Below are positions 8,503-16,635 of a stretch of DNA of 64,000 bases, piece after piece. The DNA comes from Parapedobacter sp035556095 (GTDB lineage: Bacteria; Bacteroidota; Bacteroidia; Sphingobacteriales; Sphingobacteriaceae): positions 62,001-126,000 of the forward strand of contig NZ_DATMFT010000017.1 of NCBI RefSeq assembly GCF_035556095.1, given 5' to 3'. The position numbers were made by a program, and so were the translations under genes. Numbering within the stretch: the first letter of the stretch is position 1; each line of letters opens with the position of its first letter. The notes below the pieces were generated by a model. It saw nothing but the letters and a program-made list of their open reading frames with translations. It was not told the origin of the DNA and searched no databases.

Positions 8503-10476
8503 CTACTCTTGTACGAGCTTGAATAGCCTCGTTGATTTCGCTTCCATGGTCACTTCGAAAGCATCCCCGTTGGCAACTACCGTTTCAACCAGCGGATCGA
8601 TGACCGTGGCATTGAACGGCAATTTAACCAATTTGTCGCCACCCTCCGCCGAGTGCAGGCTTATCCACCCTCTTCCGGCATATAACACGTCCTGTCCGCC
8701 TTTCAGATAACGGTGCACACCCGCCCGTTCAAACAGCTCACCGAGCTCCGACGCACTCCACTGGATTTTAGCATCCCTACGGTGCACCTGCCCATCGGGT
8801 TGATATATCGTAGACTGACTACCGTCTGTCCACACCACCCAGGTATCCTGCTCTGCGGCGGCGTCCAAATAAGATTGCTCGTCGTCTGTCAATGCCAACA
8901 GCCCCAAATACCACACCACCTGATAGTCTCCCGCTTTAACCGCATCCAGGTCTTCACGCAAGTAAAAATCGTAGGGTGCCCCGGTTTTTCCCAACGCGTA
9001 CCGGTTATGTGTTAGTCTGCTTGTAAGCCCGCCGAACGAAGCATCCATGGCGCCAAGTTTCTCGTCGACAACCACTGCCACCTGAGGGGCCATCGCGGGG
9101 AATGCCTCATCGGGGTAGCGCTCGAAAAAACGCTGTCCGGATGCAATCACATTCATCAATTTTGGATCGCTGAACCAGCCTCCCCACATATCAAACCACC
9201 ACCCGCCGTAACCATAGGCCAGCATACGCCCGAGGTTCTTCCACAGGAATGCTTCCGACTCTTCCATCGTATCAGGGCCCAGCCATACGCCGTCTGTATA
9301 GGCGGTTCCTTCGGGCTGGACGTGCGGTGCCCGGTCGCGCAGCATGGTGGTGATGGACGTGCGCGTGTCATTTTCCGCCAACCACAACTTGCCATGCAAT
9401 TGCACAGATTTGATGGCAGCAAATGGAGCCCAATCCTCGCCGATAACACGGTGATAATCATTTGGGCTCGACAGGTAGTCCAGATCGGGACACCGGAGCA
9501 ACTTAGCCAATGCACCGTGCCCGCGGCGGAGATCACTTACAAAGTAATGATACCCGTAAAAAGCACCCGTAAGCAACCGGCCGTCACTCGCGTCTTTCAC
9601 GACACGGCAGAAGTGCGCGATATGATTGGCCGTGGTCTCTCCGTGAAAAACAAAGGTGTCGAATATCTGGCCTGCCGTATCGGGGTGACGCCAATAATCA
9701 GCCCTCGCCTTTCCGCTGATGTCGCCCAGCTGGGCGCTCTCAAATGTCACGTCATTGCGGTTCCACGATTGCCTCAACCGCTCCACATCGTCTGCATAGT
9801 GCTTCCGCAACCATTCCCTGAAACCTTCAAGCCTTACAGGGCTTTTATCGTAAAATTCATCTTTGAAATGGTACATCCATTCCTCGGTAAAACCTCCCGC
9901 TACATGGATGCCAATAAGATGCTTGGCATAAGGCGATTGCTCCAGCCATTTCACCAGTTGGGCCAGCACCTCACTGGCCTCATCCCGCCACAGCGTGCTA
10001 TACATACTGGTCCGGAATGTAGAACCATCGGGCTGCAGGCTTGCGTGCTCCGGATGCGAGTCCTCCCACCATACCGGTGCATCGAGGTGGATCCGTATGA
10101 TGGCCAATGCGTTGGAGTCTGCGGCGATCAGCTCATCGAAATCCTCAATGATACTGGAGTAATCCATTTCATCCTCGCCCAACCAAATCGGTGACCGAAA
10201 CGGCTTGATGCCCGAAATGGAGTTAATACCACGATCGCCCAAATAGGCCGGGATGTTGTATAAATGTAACCCAACCTGCTCCATCTCCTGATAGAATTGG
10301 GCTTCACCGAGGTATGACATGTACGCGTAGGGCGGATACGGGGTACCGTTGACAAACAGGGTAGGGACGCCTTCACGCTCTTTCACTTCGGCGCGTGGCA
10401 ACTGCTCACCACCGCCGTCACACCGCACACAAAGTAACCCCATGAATAACCAGGCAATATGATAAACCATCTTCAT
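8503..10476 (-). CDS. GH42-like beta-galactosidase-type glycosidase
   Basis: A 657-aa exported protein (MVYHIAWLFMGLLCVRC), possibly a lipoprotein although Arg before the Cys is a poor lipobox. Residues about 30-430 resemble the GH42/GH-A TIM barrel: LNGTPYPPYAY at the start, LIGIHVAGGFTEEWM with a possible acid/base Glu, and HGKLWLAENDTRTS with a possible nucleophile Glu. A flavodoxin-like trimerisation-type domain follows (APQVAVVVDEKLG...VWYLGLLALTDDE), as in GH42, and a small beta domain ends the chain. Substrate is unknown. It follows susD1 by 6 bases in block II and precedes the DUF6259 glycosidase. The family call rests on motif layout, so a related clan GH-A family is also possible. 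Confidence 0.65.
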   Translation of the reverse strand: MKMVYHIAWLFMGLLCVRCDGGGEQLPRAEVKEREGVPTLFVNGTPYPPYAYMSYLGEAQFYQEMEQVGLHLYNIPAYLGDRGINSISGIKPFRSPIWLGEDEMDYSSIIEDFDELIAADSNALAIIRIHLDAPVWWEDSHPEHASLQPDGSTFRTSMYSTLWRDEASEVLAQLVKWLEQSPYAKHLIGIHVAGGFTEEWMYHFKDEFYDKSPVRLEGFREWLRKHYADDVERLRQSWNRNDVTFESAQLGDISGKARADYWRHPDTAGQIFDTFVFHGETTANHIAHFCRVVKDASDGRLLTGAFYGYHYFVSDLRRGHGALAKLLRCPDLDYLSSPNDYHRVIGEDWAPFAAIKSVQLHGKLWLAENDTRTSITTMLRDRAPHVQPEGTAYTDGVWLGPDTMEESEAFLWKNLGRMLAYGYGGWWFDMWGGWFSDPKLMNVIASGQRFFERYPDEAFPAMAPQVAVVVDEKLGAMDASFGGLTSRLTHNRYALGKTGAPYDFYLREDLDAVKAGDYQVVWYLGLLALTDDEQSYLDAAAEQDTWVVWTDGSQSTIYQPDGQVHRRDAKIQWSASELGELFERAGVHRYLKGGQDVLYAGRGWISLHSAEGGDKLVKLPFNATVIDPLVETVVANGDAFEVTMEAKSTRLFKLVQE

Positions 10477-10482
10477 GTTGTC

Positions 10483-12183
10483 TTAATACCCTAGGTTTTG
10501 TTCAAGAAGAGCGTCTTTATTCGCTTCGATTTCTGAATAAGGGATAGGCCACAACTGGTGGAAATCTTGGATTTCATCCTTATTCACCGCGTTGTACTTA
10601 CGGACACGTTCGACAAGTTTCCCCGTTCGGTGCAGCGTGATGCGCCGGGGCTCCTCATAGACCAACTCCCTCGCACGCTCGTCGAGGATATAATCCAGGG
10701 TAACGTCTCCCGGTTCCACTGGTGTGGCTTCGGCCCTCCGCCGCACTTCATTGATATTGTCGGCTGCACCTTGCTGGTCCCCTTTGCCCAGGTAGGCCTC
10801 TGCACGCAACAGATAGGTTTCTGCCAGGCGCATCATGTAACGATCGCGGTAAAGTGCACCCGCTGTATTTTTGATGATACCCAAGCCCTTGTCTTCATAT
10901 ACGCCGTCAGGGTGTTGTCCGGGGGTCGTCACTTTAGAGAGGTGTGGGTACCACCTCCAAGGCTGCTCAATCAATGTTGAACCAGGGTTCTCCACAGCAC
11001 TTTTGCCATACCATGTAGAGGCCGGATTGGTGTAGACTAAATCGCGAACAATATTATGTGGTGCATTGCGTATATCGTTATCCCAATCACTTTCCCAAAG
11101 GTCATAGAGGAAAAAATCCGTATTCATCATTAGTGAAACGCCTGCTCCGCCGGTATTATAGTCTGACATTGGGACACCGATGACGCCTTCTTCTCCATCG
11201 GGATCTCGAAGTGTCAACCAAGAAGCCGGGCCTGCCACCCGCTCTAATGTGTGTCCGTGTGCATAACCGCCTGCGGAAGCCAGCACCCCACCGGGAATAT
11301 CCAACTCGTACTGGATGACCCATAGCGCTTCGCGGTTGCCGCTACTGCGGTTTTGGTTGCCCACACGGAACAGATCCCAGTAGACGTCGCCCGGCTGGGT
11401 GAATTTCAGAAGCTCGTCTTGCGGGTTCTGTGCCGCCATGCTCCCGAAACGATTCTGCATCAGATCGGTATTGGGGTCGTCGATAACCGCCGAAGCCGCG
11501 GCGATGGCGTCATCGTATCTTTCCAATGAGATGTAGGTTTCTGCTAGCAATTGCTGCGCAACCAAGTTAGATACTTTACCATCGGTCACCTGGTTGATCG
11601 ACGGTAAATTGTTGGCGGCTTCCGTTGCATCGGAAATGATCTGCTCGAGCACGTCCGTTTTGGATGCCCGTACGAAATCGGTCTTGGGCGCGGTGATTTC
11701 TTCGGTCACCAACGGCACGCCACCCCATAGATAAACCAGGAAGCGGTATGCAAATGCCCTGAAAAATTTGGCTTCAGCGGCGACGAGTATTTTTTCGTCG
11801 TCGGTGAGGCTCGAATTGCTGACCCTGCTAATGATTGTGTTGGCATTGGTGACAATCTTATACCAGCTCCTCCAGTGCAATAACACATCACTGTTGGTGG
11901 GAACTAGGTAATTGGTATGCCCTCCGAAACGGGCGGTAAGCTGATACCTTCCGTCTTGGGCGATATCAGTAGCAGTGAGATACGGCTTGTATTCTGTGCC
12001 AGCATAACAGATGGTCCTCACTTTGGCATATAAATCAGTTAACCCACGCTGATAATCTTCATAGCTCACAAAGCTATTTTCCGGGCTATAAAAATCTAAC
12101 GGTTTTTCCTCTAGAACATCCTTGCAGGAAAAGCTTACTGAAAGGAAAACAATACAGGAGATTGAAGCTAATATCTTTTTCAT
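10483..12183 (-). CDS. SusD/RagB-family nutrient-binding lipoprotein (susD1)
   Basis: A 566-aa lipoprotein starting at the ATG at 12181-12183 (MKKILASISCIVFLSVSFSC, lipobox SFSC). A TTG six codons upstream is in frame but overlaps the susC1 stop. It has the SusD layout: N-terminal EEKPLDFYSPENSFVSYEDYQRGLTDLY, TPR-like helices (AKFFRAFAYRFLVYLWGGVPLVTEE; LVAQQLLAETYISLERYDDAIAAA) and the C-terminal pattern RYMMRLAETYLLRAEAYLGKG...LDYILDERARELVYEEPRR...QLWPIPYSEIEANKDALLEQNLGY. It forms the lid of the SusC1 channel on the cell surface. Given the surrounding namZ and murQ genes, a muroglycan ligand is suggested but not shown. Confidence 0.93.
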   Translation of the reverse strand: MKKILASISCIVFLSVSFSCKDVLEEKPLDFYSPENSFVSYEDYQRGLTDLYAKVRTICYAGTEYKPYLTATDIAQDGRYQLTARFGGHTNYLVPTNSDVLLHWRSWYKIVTNANTIISRVSNSSLTDDEKILVAAEAKFFRAFAYRFLVYLWGGVPLVTEEITAPKTDFVRASKTDVLEQIISDATEAANNLPSINQVTDGKVSNLVAQQLLAETYISLERYDDAIAAASAVIDDPNTDLMQNRFGSMAAQNPQDELLKFTQPGDVYWDLFRVGNQNRSSGNREALWVIQYELDIPGGVLASAGGYAHGHTLERVAGPASWLTLRDPDGEEGVIGVPMSDYNTGGAGVSLMMNTDFFLYDLWESDWDNDIRNAPHNIVRDLVYTNPASTWYGKSAVENPGSTLIEQPWRWYPHLSKVTTPGQHPDGVYEDKGLGIIKNTAGALYRDRYMMRLAETYLLRAEAYLGKGDQQGAADNINEVRRRAEATPVEPGDVTLDYILDERARELVYEEPRRITLHRTGKLVERVRKYNAVNKDEIQDFHQLWPIPYSEIEANKDALLEQNLGY

Positions 12184-12201
12184 GATTGAATTTTCTAGCA
12201 A

Positions 12202-15200
12202 TTATAAACTCAACTCGAGACCTACATTGAGCGATTTCATGACCGGATAGGCGTCGCTATTGACACCCTGCCCGGTTTCCGGATCCCATCCATCCCACTT
12301 CGTAAAGGTGAGGAGGTTTTTGCCACTCACACTTAGTCTGAGGTCTTTAAACCCAATTTTACTGATCAGCGAACTCTCAAACTGATAAGCGAGTGAAATG
12401 TCTTGCAATCTCACAAAACTCCGGGAATAATACGGGGTGGGGTTGATTTGCGGCACATTCCATCCCGAGGCATATTTGCCGGTTGGGTTGCTCACCGACC
12501 ATAAGTCATAGTTAAAGGTATTCAAATTGGCAAAAGTCCCCGTTGATGCGGTATTGGCGGGAACATTGGCGCCCAGATAGCCGTTCTTTCCACCCTGAAT
12601 GGTATTGACGAAAAAGCGGAACGTGAAATTTTTATATGTCAACCCGCTTTGTATACCAAAGAAATACGCTGGTTCGGTTTGGCCTAGGAAGACTCGGTCG
12701 TCGTCTGCTGTAATCCGCCCGTCATCATCCTGATCCACGATGCGGTAATTTCCTGGCTGGTAACCCGTCATAACCTCATCGCCAACCTGCCAAATGCCGC
12801 CAATCTGGTAATGATAAACGGTACCAATCGATTTACCGATAAAGAGATTACTGCCCACCAGATCGTCTTCCCTACCATCGTTATCTCTATCTTCACCCAA
12901 AAGACTCATAATTTTGTTGGTGTTGCGGGCGAAGTTCAGATTCACATCCCATTTAACATGATCCGTTCTTACCGGGGTGGTAGATAATATCACTTCGACG
13001 CCTTGATTTTTAAGCCGGCCAACATTGCTTGAGATGACAGAAAACCCGGTAATCTCCGGGATGATTACATTCCACAATAAATCGGTGGTTTCCGTATTAT
13101 AGTAGTCGACGTTACCGCTGATCCTATTGTTGAAAAGACTAAAGTCCACGCCCACATTTACTCCTTTTGTTTTCTCCCAGCTGAGGTTGTCATTGGAAAG
13201 CGACCCCATTGACTGTCCCATGGCCGTACCAGACCCGTCGCCAAACACATACTTGGAGTCATCATCTGTTGTGACCCGCGCAAGTGAGCTATACCGTGAC
13301 GTCATATTGCCGTTCACGCCGTAGGTTCCCCTTAATCTCAGGTAGTCGAGGTCTTCAATAGCTACGAACGGCTCATTGGATAGCATCCAGCTCGCACCCA
13401 CAGAGGGGAACAGGGCGGATTTATTATTTCTGGAAAACCCACTGTATCCATCTTGCCGTAAGGTAGCGGTGAGTATATAGGTATCCCGGTAATTGTAATT
13501 GATCCTTCCCATCTGGTACAGGAATGTTTCACTCCAAGCTCCGGAATTTATCCGTTGGATTTCTGCCTGTTCGAGGCTGTTGTACAAGAGTGATATGTTT
13601 GACAGGTTGGTTCCCTCGGCTAACGTCGACTCAAACTGGTTTTTCCGGTAACCCGCAACGAAGGTGGCCGATATGCCATGGTTGCCAAATCGGTTATCGT
13701 AGGAAACGATGTTGTCAAACGTGAAGTCATACCGCTGCTGGTGGTTTTTTGATACCGCCCCGGACAGGTCTGCAGCATACGGGCTGCTGAAGTAATAATT
13801 TTCTAGCAGGAAATCATTGCCCAGATTCGCCCGGTATTGCAACCCCGGGATCTGCGGGATTTTTACGATTCCATAGAAGATGCCGTTAACGCGGGTTTTC
13901 TTATCCTTATTATCTGCCGCCGATGCGATAAATGGATTGATAACGTTAGTCGCCCCCGTGGGGTAGATGATGTAATCCCCGTTTTCATCATAGGGCGTTA
14001 CAAACGGGCTAGTCAATTTCATGGCGCCCATATCGGGATAGATGCCCGAATAGTCAGTAATAGCACCAAACGTATTTGCCCCGATGGTAAGCCAGTCGGA
14101 AATATCGGTGCTCAGGTTGATTCTTACTGAATTTCTTTTATAGTTATCATTCATCAGGAAGCCCTTCTGCTTCGTAAATCCGCCCGACAGGTAATAGGAT
14201 GTTTTTTCGGTACCCCCACCTATTGTTAAGGCGTGATCAGTGAGGAAACCGGGATTTGTCAATGCGCTCCACCAATCGTAGTCAGTGCCGCCATCTATTC
14301 CCCTCACGTTTTCCGGAACGAGTTCGGTATTTGAAAAGTTCCAATCGGGGTTTGGTTGGGTATAGTCAGGGGGTAAGTACGAATTTTGATAGTAGATATC
14401 CCTGATAATCTGCTTCCTCTCTTCGGCGTTGCGCAGCCGCATATTGGAAGTCGGTGTCTGGGTGGCCAGATTTGTTGAATAGCTAATTACGGGGTCGCCC
14501 TTTTTTCCGCCCTTGGTGGTGATCAGCAAGACCCCATTGGCAGCCTGAGCACCGTAAATGGCTTTGCTGCTGGCGTCCTTCAGGATGTTTACCGATTCAA
14601 TATCTGCAGGATTCACATCGCCCATCCTTCCATTGTAAATGATACCATCCAAGACAATCAGCACGGAGGTATTGCCATTGATGGTATTTCTGCCCCGAAT
14701 CTCAATGGCCGGTTCCGCTCCAGCCTGATTGGTTTGCCCGATTTGCAGTCCCGGCACTGTTCCTTTGATAGACTGCAATATGTTGGTATTGGGCGCCTCC
14801 CGGAATGCCTCGATATCGGCAGTGGCAATAGCGCCGGTGAGGTCAGACCTCCTCATCGTACCATACCCTACCACCACCACTTCCTCCAGGCTCTGGTCGC
14901 TGGCCTCTAATGCGACATTCAAGGTAGTGCCGCTGACCACGACATCTTGTGATGTATAGCCGATCATCGTGAAACGGAGCGTTGCACCCGTCTGCGCAGA
15001 AATGCTGTAATTACCAGCTTCGTTGGTGCTGGTGGCAACCTCGCTGCCAACAACGGATACACTAGCGCCGGCCAGCGGCTCGCCAGCGGCACCAGTAACC
15101 GTCCCACTCACCGTTTGCTGCACGGCACTCATCGCCCCCGAAGAACCAGGTGCCGCTGCGCCTCCATTGAAACCAAAGGTCCAAAGAGGGACACTTAGCC

Positions 15201-15234
15201 CAATCGTCATCGAGAATAGTAATATTTTTCTCAT
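12202..15234 (-). CDS. SusC/RagA-family TonB-dependent outer-membrane transporter (susC1)
   Basis: A 1010-aa outer-membrane protein. After a signal peptide (residues 1-25 or so) comes a carboxypeptidase-D regulatory-like domain (about 40-115, VSGTVTGAAGEPLAGASVSV), the LEEVVVVGYGTMRRSDLTGA junction that leads into the plug (TonB-box region to SKAIYGAQAANGVLLITTKGG), then a 22-strand barrel ending in SLNVGLELSL. There is no STN domain, so an anti-sigma-type signalling role is unlikely. It is the first gene of block II and pairs with susD1, 18 bases on. The 420-base upstream region has an inverted repeat related to that before namZ3. Its first 15 bases of leader (TTTCTTAAGC... on the plus strand) and first codons resemble those of susC2, so the two 5' ends share ancestry. 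Confidence 0.95.
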   Translation of the reverse strand: MRKILLFSMTIGLSVPLWTFGFNGGAAAPGSSGAMSAVQQTVSGTVTGAAGEPLAGASVSVVGSEVATSTNEAGNYSISAQTGATLRFTMIGYTSQDVVVSGTTLNVALEASDQSLEEVVVVGYGTMRRSDLTGAIATADIEAFREAPNTNILQSIKGTVPGLQIGQTNQAGAEPAIEIRGRNTINGNTSVLIVLDGIIYNGRMGDVNPADIESVNILKDASSKAIYGAQAANGVLLITTKGGKKGDPVISYSTNLATQTPTSNMRLRNAEERKQIIRDIYYQNSYLPPDYTQPNPDWNFSNTELVPENVRGIDGGTDYDWWSALTNPGFLTDHALTIGGGTEKTSYYLSGGFTKQKGFLMNDNYKRNSVRINLSTDISDWLTIGANTFGAITDYSGIYPDMGAMKLTSPFVTPYDENGDYIIYPTGATNVINPFIASAADNKDKKTRVNGIFYGIVKIPQIPGLQYRANLGNDFLLENYYFSSPYAADLSGAVSKNHQQRYDFTFDNIVSYDNRFGNHGISATFVAGYRKNQFESTLAEGTNLSNISLLYNSLEQAEIQRINSGAWSETFLYQMGRINYNYRDTYILTATLRQDGYSGFSRNNKSALFPSVGASWMLSNEPFVAIEDLDYLRLRGTYGVNGNMTSRYSSLARVTTDDDSKYVFGDGSGTAMGQSMGSLSNDNLSWEKTKGVNVGVDFSLFNNRISGNVDYYNTETTDLLWNVIIPEITGFSVISSNVGRLKNQGVEVILSTTPVRTDHVKWDVNLNFARNTNKIMSLLGEDRDNDGREDDLVGSNLFIGKSIGTVYHYQIGGIWQVGDEVMTGYQPGNYRIVDQDDDGRITADDDRVFLGQTEPAYFFGIQSGLTYKNFTFRFFVNTIQGGKNGYLGANVPANTASTGTFANLNTFNYDLWSVSNPTGKYASGWNVPQINPTPYYSRSFVRLQDISLAYQFESSLISKIGFKDLRLSVSGKNLLTFTKWDGWDPETGQGVNSDAYPVMKSLNVGLELSL

Positions 15235-15309
15235 TTTCTTAAGCTTTTAATTAATTAGTTAGTGTTATTAGCTTATTTAATTACATGCCCAATAATAGGG
15301 GTTTTTTTG

Positions 15310-15338
15310 AACAAAATGCATGTTTATGCATTTTTGTT
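15310..15338. promoter_or_regulatory. Inverted-repeat operator candidate upstream of block II
   Basis: AACAAAATGCAT (15310-15321) and ATGCATTTTTGTT (15326-15338) form an imperfect 12-bp inverted repeat around GTTT, 76 bases before susC1. Its core TGCATGTTTATGCAT differs by one base from TGCATGTTTTTGCAT upstream of namZ3 (27048-27062). The shared sequence in front of two blocks of the same locus points to one regulator; no regulator gene lies next to it. Confidence 0.55.
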
Positions 15339-15488
15339 ACACAAACACGAAAACAAACCGATTCGTACGTTTACATGATAATGCTTTAAATATATTATTG
15401 AAAGAAAATGCAGATTACAGGATGTACACTTCGTGCCGGTTTGCGACTTTGTGCGTCTATATACGAGAATAAGTATTCAAAAGCCCTT

Positions 15489-15504
15489 GGCCGGATATCC
15501 GGCC
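15489..15504 (-). terminator. Palindromic hairpin downstream of murQ2
   Basis: GGCCGGATATCCGGCC is a perfect 16-base palindrome (6-bp GC stem with an ATAT loop as RNA). On the minus strand it is followed by AAGGGCTTTTG. It lies 150 bases beyond the murQ2 stop and before the block II promoter region, so it may end block I transcripts. The rest of the 421-base gap 15235-15655 holds the inverted repeat at 15310-15338 and the duplicated symporter-start remnant near 15620. Confidence 0.4.
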
Positions 15505-15619
15505 TCGATTTTTAGCAATGAATGCCCTTCATCCAACGATCCCCGCTTGGAAAGACAAAAATTTAGTGGCTTGAATAGGGATGGTGGCGTGGCGGATGAA
15601 CGTAAGGGCAGGCTGATTC

Positions 15620-15643
15620 CCCAAGGAGGACGGTAGGTGTCAC
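15620..15643 (-). pseudogene. Remnant of a duplicated symporter 5' end
   Basis: Directly downstream of murQ2 the minus strand reads GTG ACA CCT ACC GTC CTC CTT, matching the first codons of the symporter that follows murQ1 (MTPIVLL; ATG has become GTG). The similarity, including the intergenic bases between murQ stop and this start, breaks off after about eight codons and the frame then has no resemblance to a transporter. It shows that murQ2 arose by copying a murQ-symporter segment whose end lies here. Confidence 0.6.
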
Positions 15644-15655
15644 GCAGTCTTCGCT

Positions 15656-16471
15656 TTAATGGTCAGCAACGCGCGAATGTTCGATCGCTTTGCGTACGCT
15701 ACCGTGTTTTTCGAGTAAATCTGACGCGGTCTGCGCGTCGATGCCAGTTTCTTCCATAATGATACGGATGCCCCGGCTGAATAGCTTGTTGTTGGTCAAT
15801 TGCATATCGACCATTTTGTTTCCTTTTACGCGGCCCAACTGGATCATCACCGTGGTACTGACCATGTTGAGCACGAGCTTCTGTGCCGTGCCGGCTTTCA
15901 TACGCGTAGAGCCGGTCACAAACTCGGGCCCCACGATAACCTCGATGGGGTATGTGGCAGCCTCGGCGATAGACGTACCGGCATTGCAGACGATACATCC
16001 CGTAACGAGCCCCTCAGCATTCGCTCGTTTGATAGCTCCCAGTACATAGGGCGTTCCGCCGGATGCGGCAATCCCCACCACCACATCTTTACTATTGATG
16101 CCGTGCTCCTGCAGGTCAACCCAGGCTTGGTCCACATCGTCCTCTGCAAATTCGACAGCTTTGCGGATGGCCGTGTCGCCGCCCGCGATGATGCCGATGA
16201 TCCAATCGTAAGGCACCCCAAAGGTAGGAGGGCACTCCGAAGCGTCGAGGATGCCCAGCCGACCGCTGGTACCGGCACCGATGTAAAACAGCCGTCCGCC
16301 CTCTTTCATGGAAGCCACGGTAGCTTCGATGAGGCGCTCAATCTGAGGGATAGCGCGTTGTACAGCCAGCGCCACCGTTTGGTCTTCGTTGTTGATGTTG
16401 ACCAACAACTCACCTACCGTCATCTGGTCTAAATTCTGATAATTCGATTCTTTCTCCGTCGTATTTGTCAT
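15656..16471 (-). CDS. murQ: N-acetylmuramic acid 6-phosphate etherase (second copy)
   Basis: A 271-aa SIS-domain etherase, the same length as and about five residues in six identical to the copy at 2591-3406, with the same SASECPPTFG-type active-site block (GTSGRLGILDASECPPTFG), FAEDDVDQAW and FVTGSTRMKAGTAQK segments. I chose the ATG at 16469-16471 because it aligns with the first copy (MTNTTEKESNY) and has GAGGGTGAG just before it; an upstream in-frame ATG at 16511-16513 would add 14 unrelated residues. The differences cluster in the N-terminal 60 residues and around residues 145-175. It ends block I, 164 bases after the fusion glycosidase. Two etherases in one locus may reflect gene dosage or separate expression of blocks I and III. 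Confidence 0.95.
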   Translation of the reverse strand: MTNTTEKESNYQNLDQMTVGELLVNINNEDQTVALAVQRAIPQIERLIEATVASMKEGGRLFYIGAGTSGRLGILDASECPPTFGVPYDWIIGIIAGGDTAIRKAVEFAEDDVDQAWVDLQEHGINSKDVVVGIAASGGTPYVLGAIKRANAEGLVTGCIVCNAGTSIAEAATYPIEVIVGPEFVTGSTRMKAGTAQKLVLNMVSTTVMIQLGRVKGNKMVDMQLTNNKLFSRGIRIIMEETGIDAQTASDLLEKHGSVRKAIEHSRVADH

Positions 16472-16635
16472 CTCACCCTCATTGTTTTTATCGTGATCGG
16501 CTACCGGTAGCATAGGCCCATAAACCGACCTGCCTCGCCTTCGTCCGTTGTTTCGCTTTAGGCGACTAAAATGCCGTTAAAGTAAAGGAAAAACGATTAG
16601 AAATTATCGAAATAATTCATCTATCCGTTAAACAC

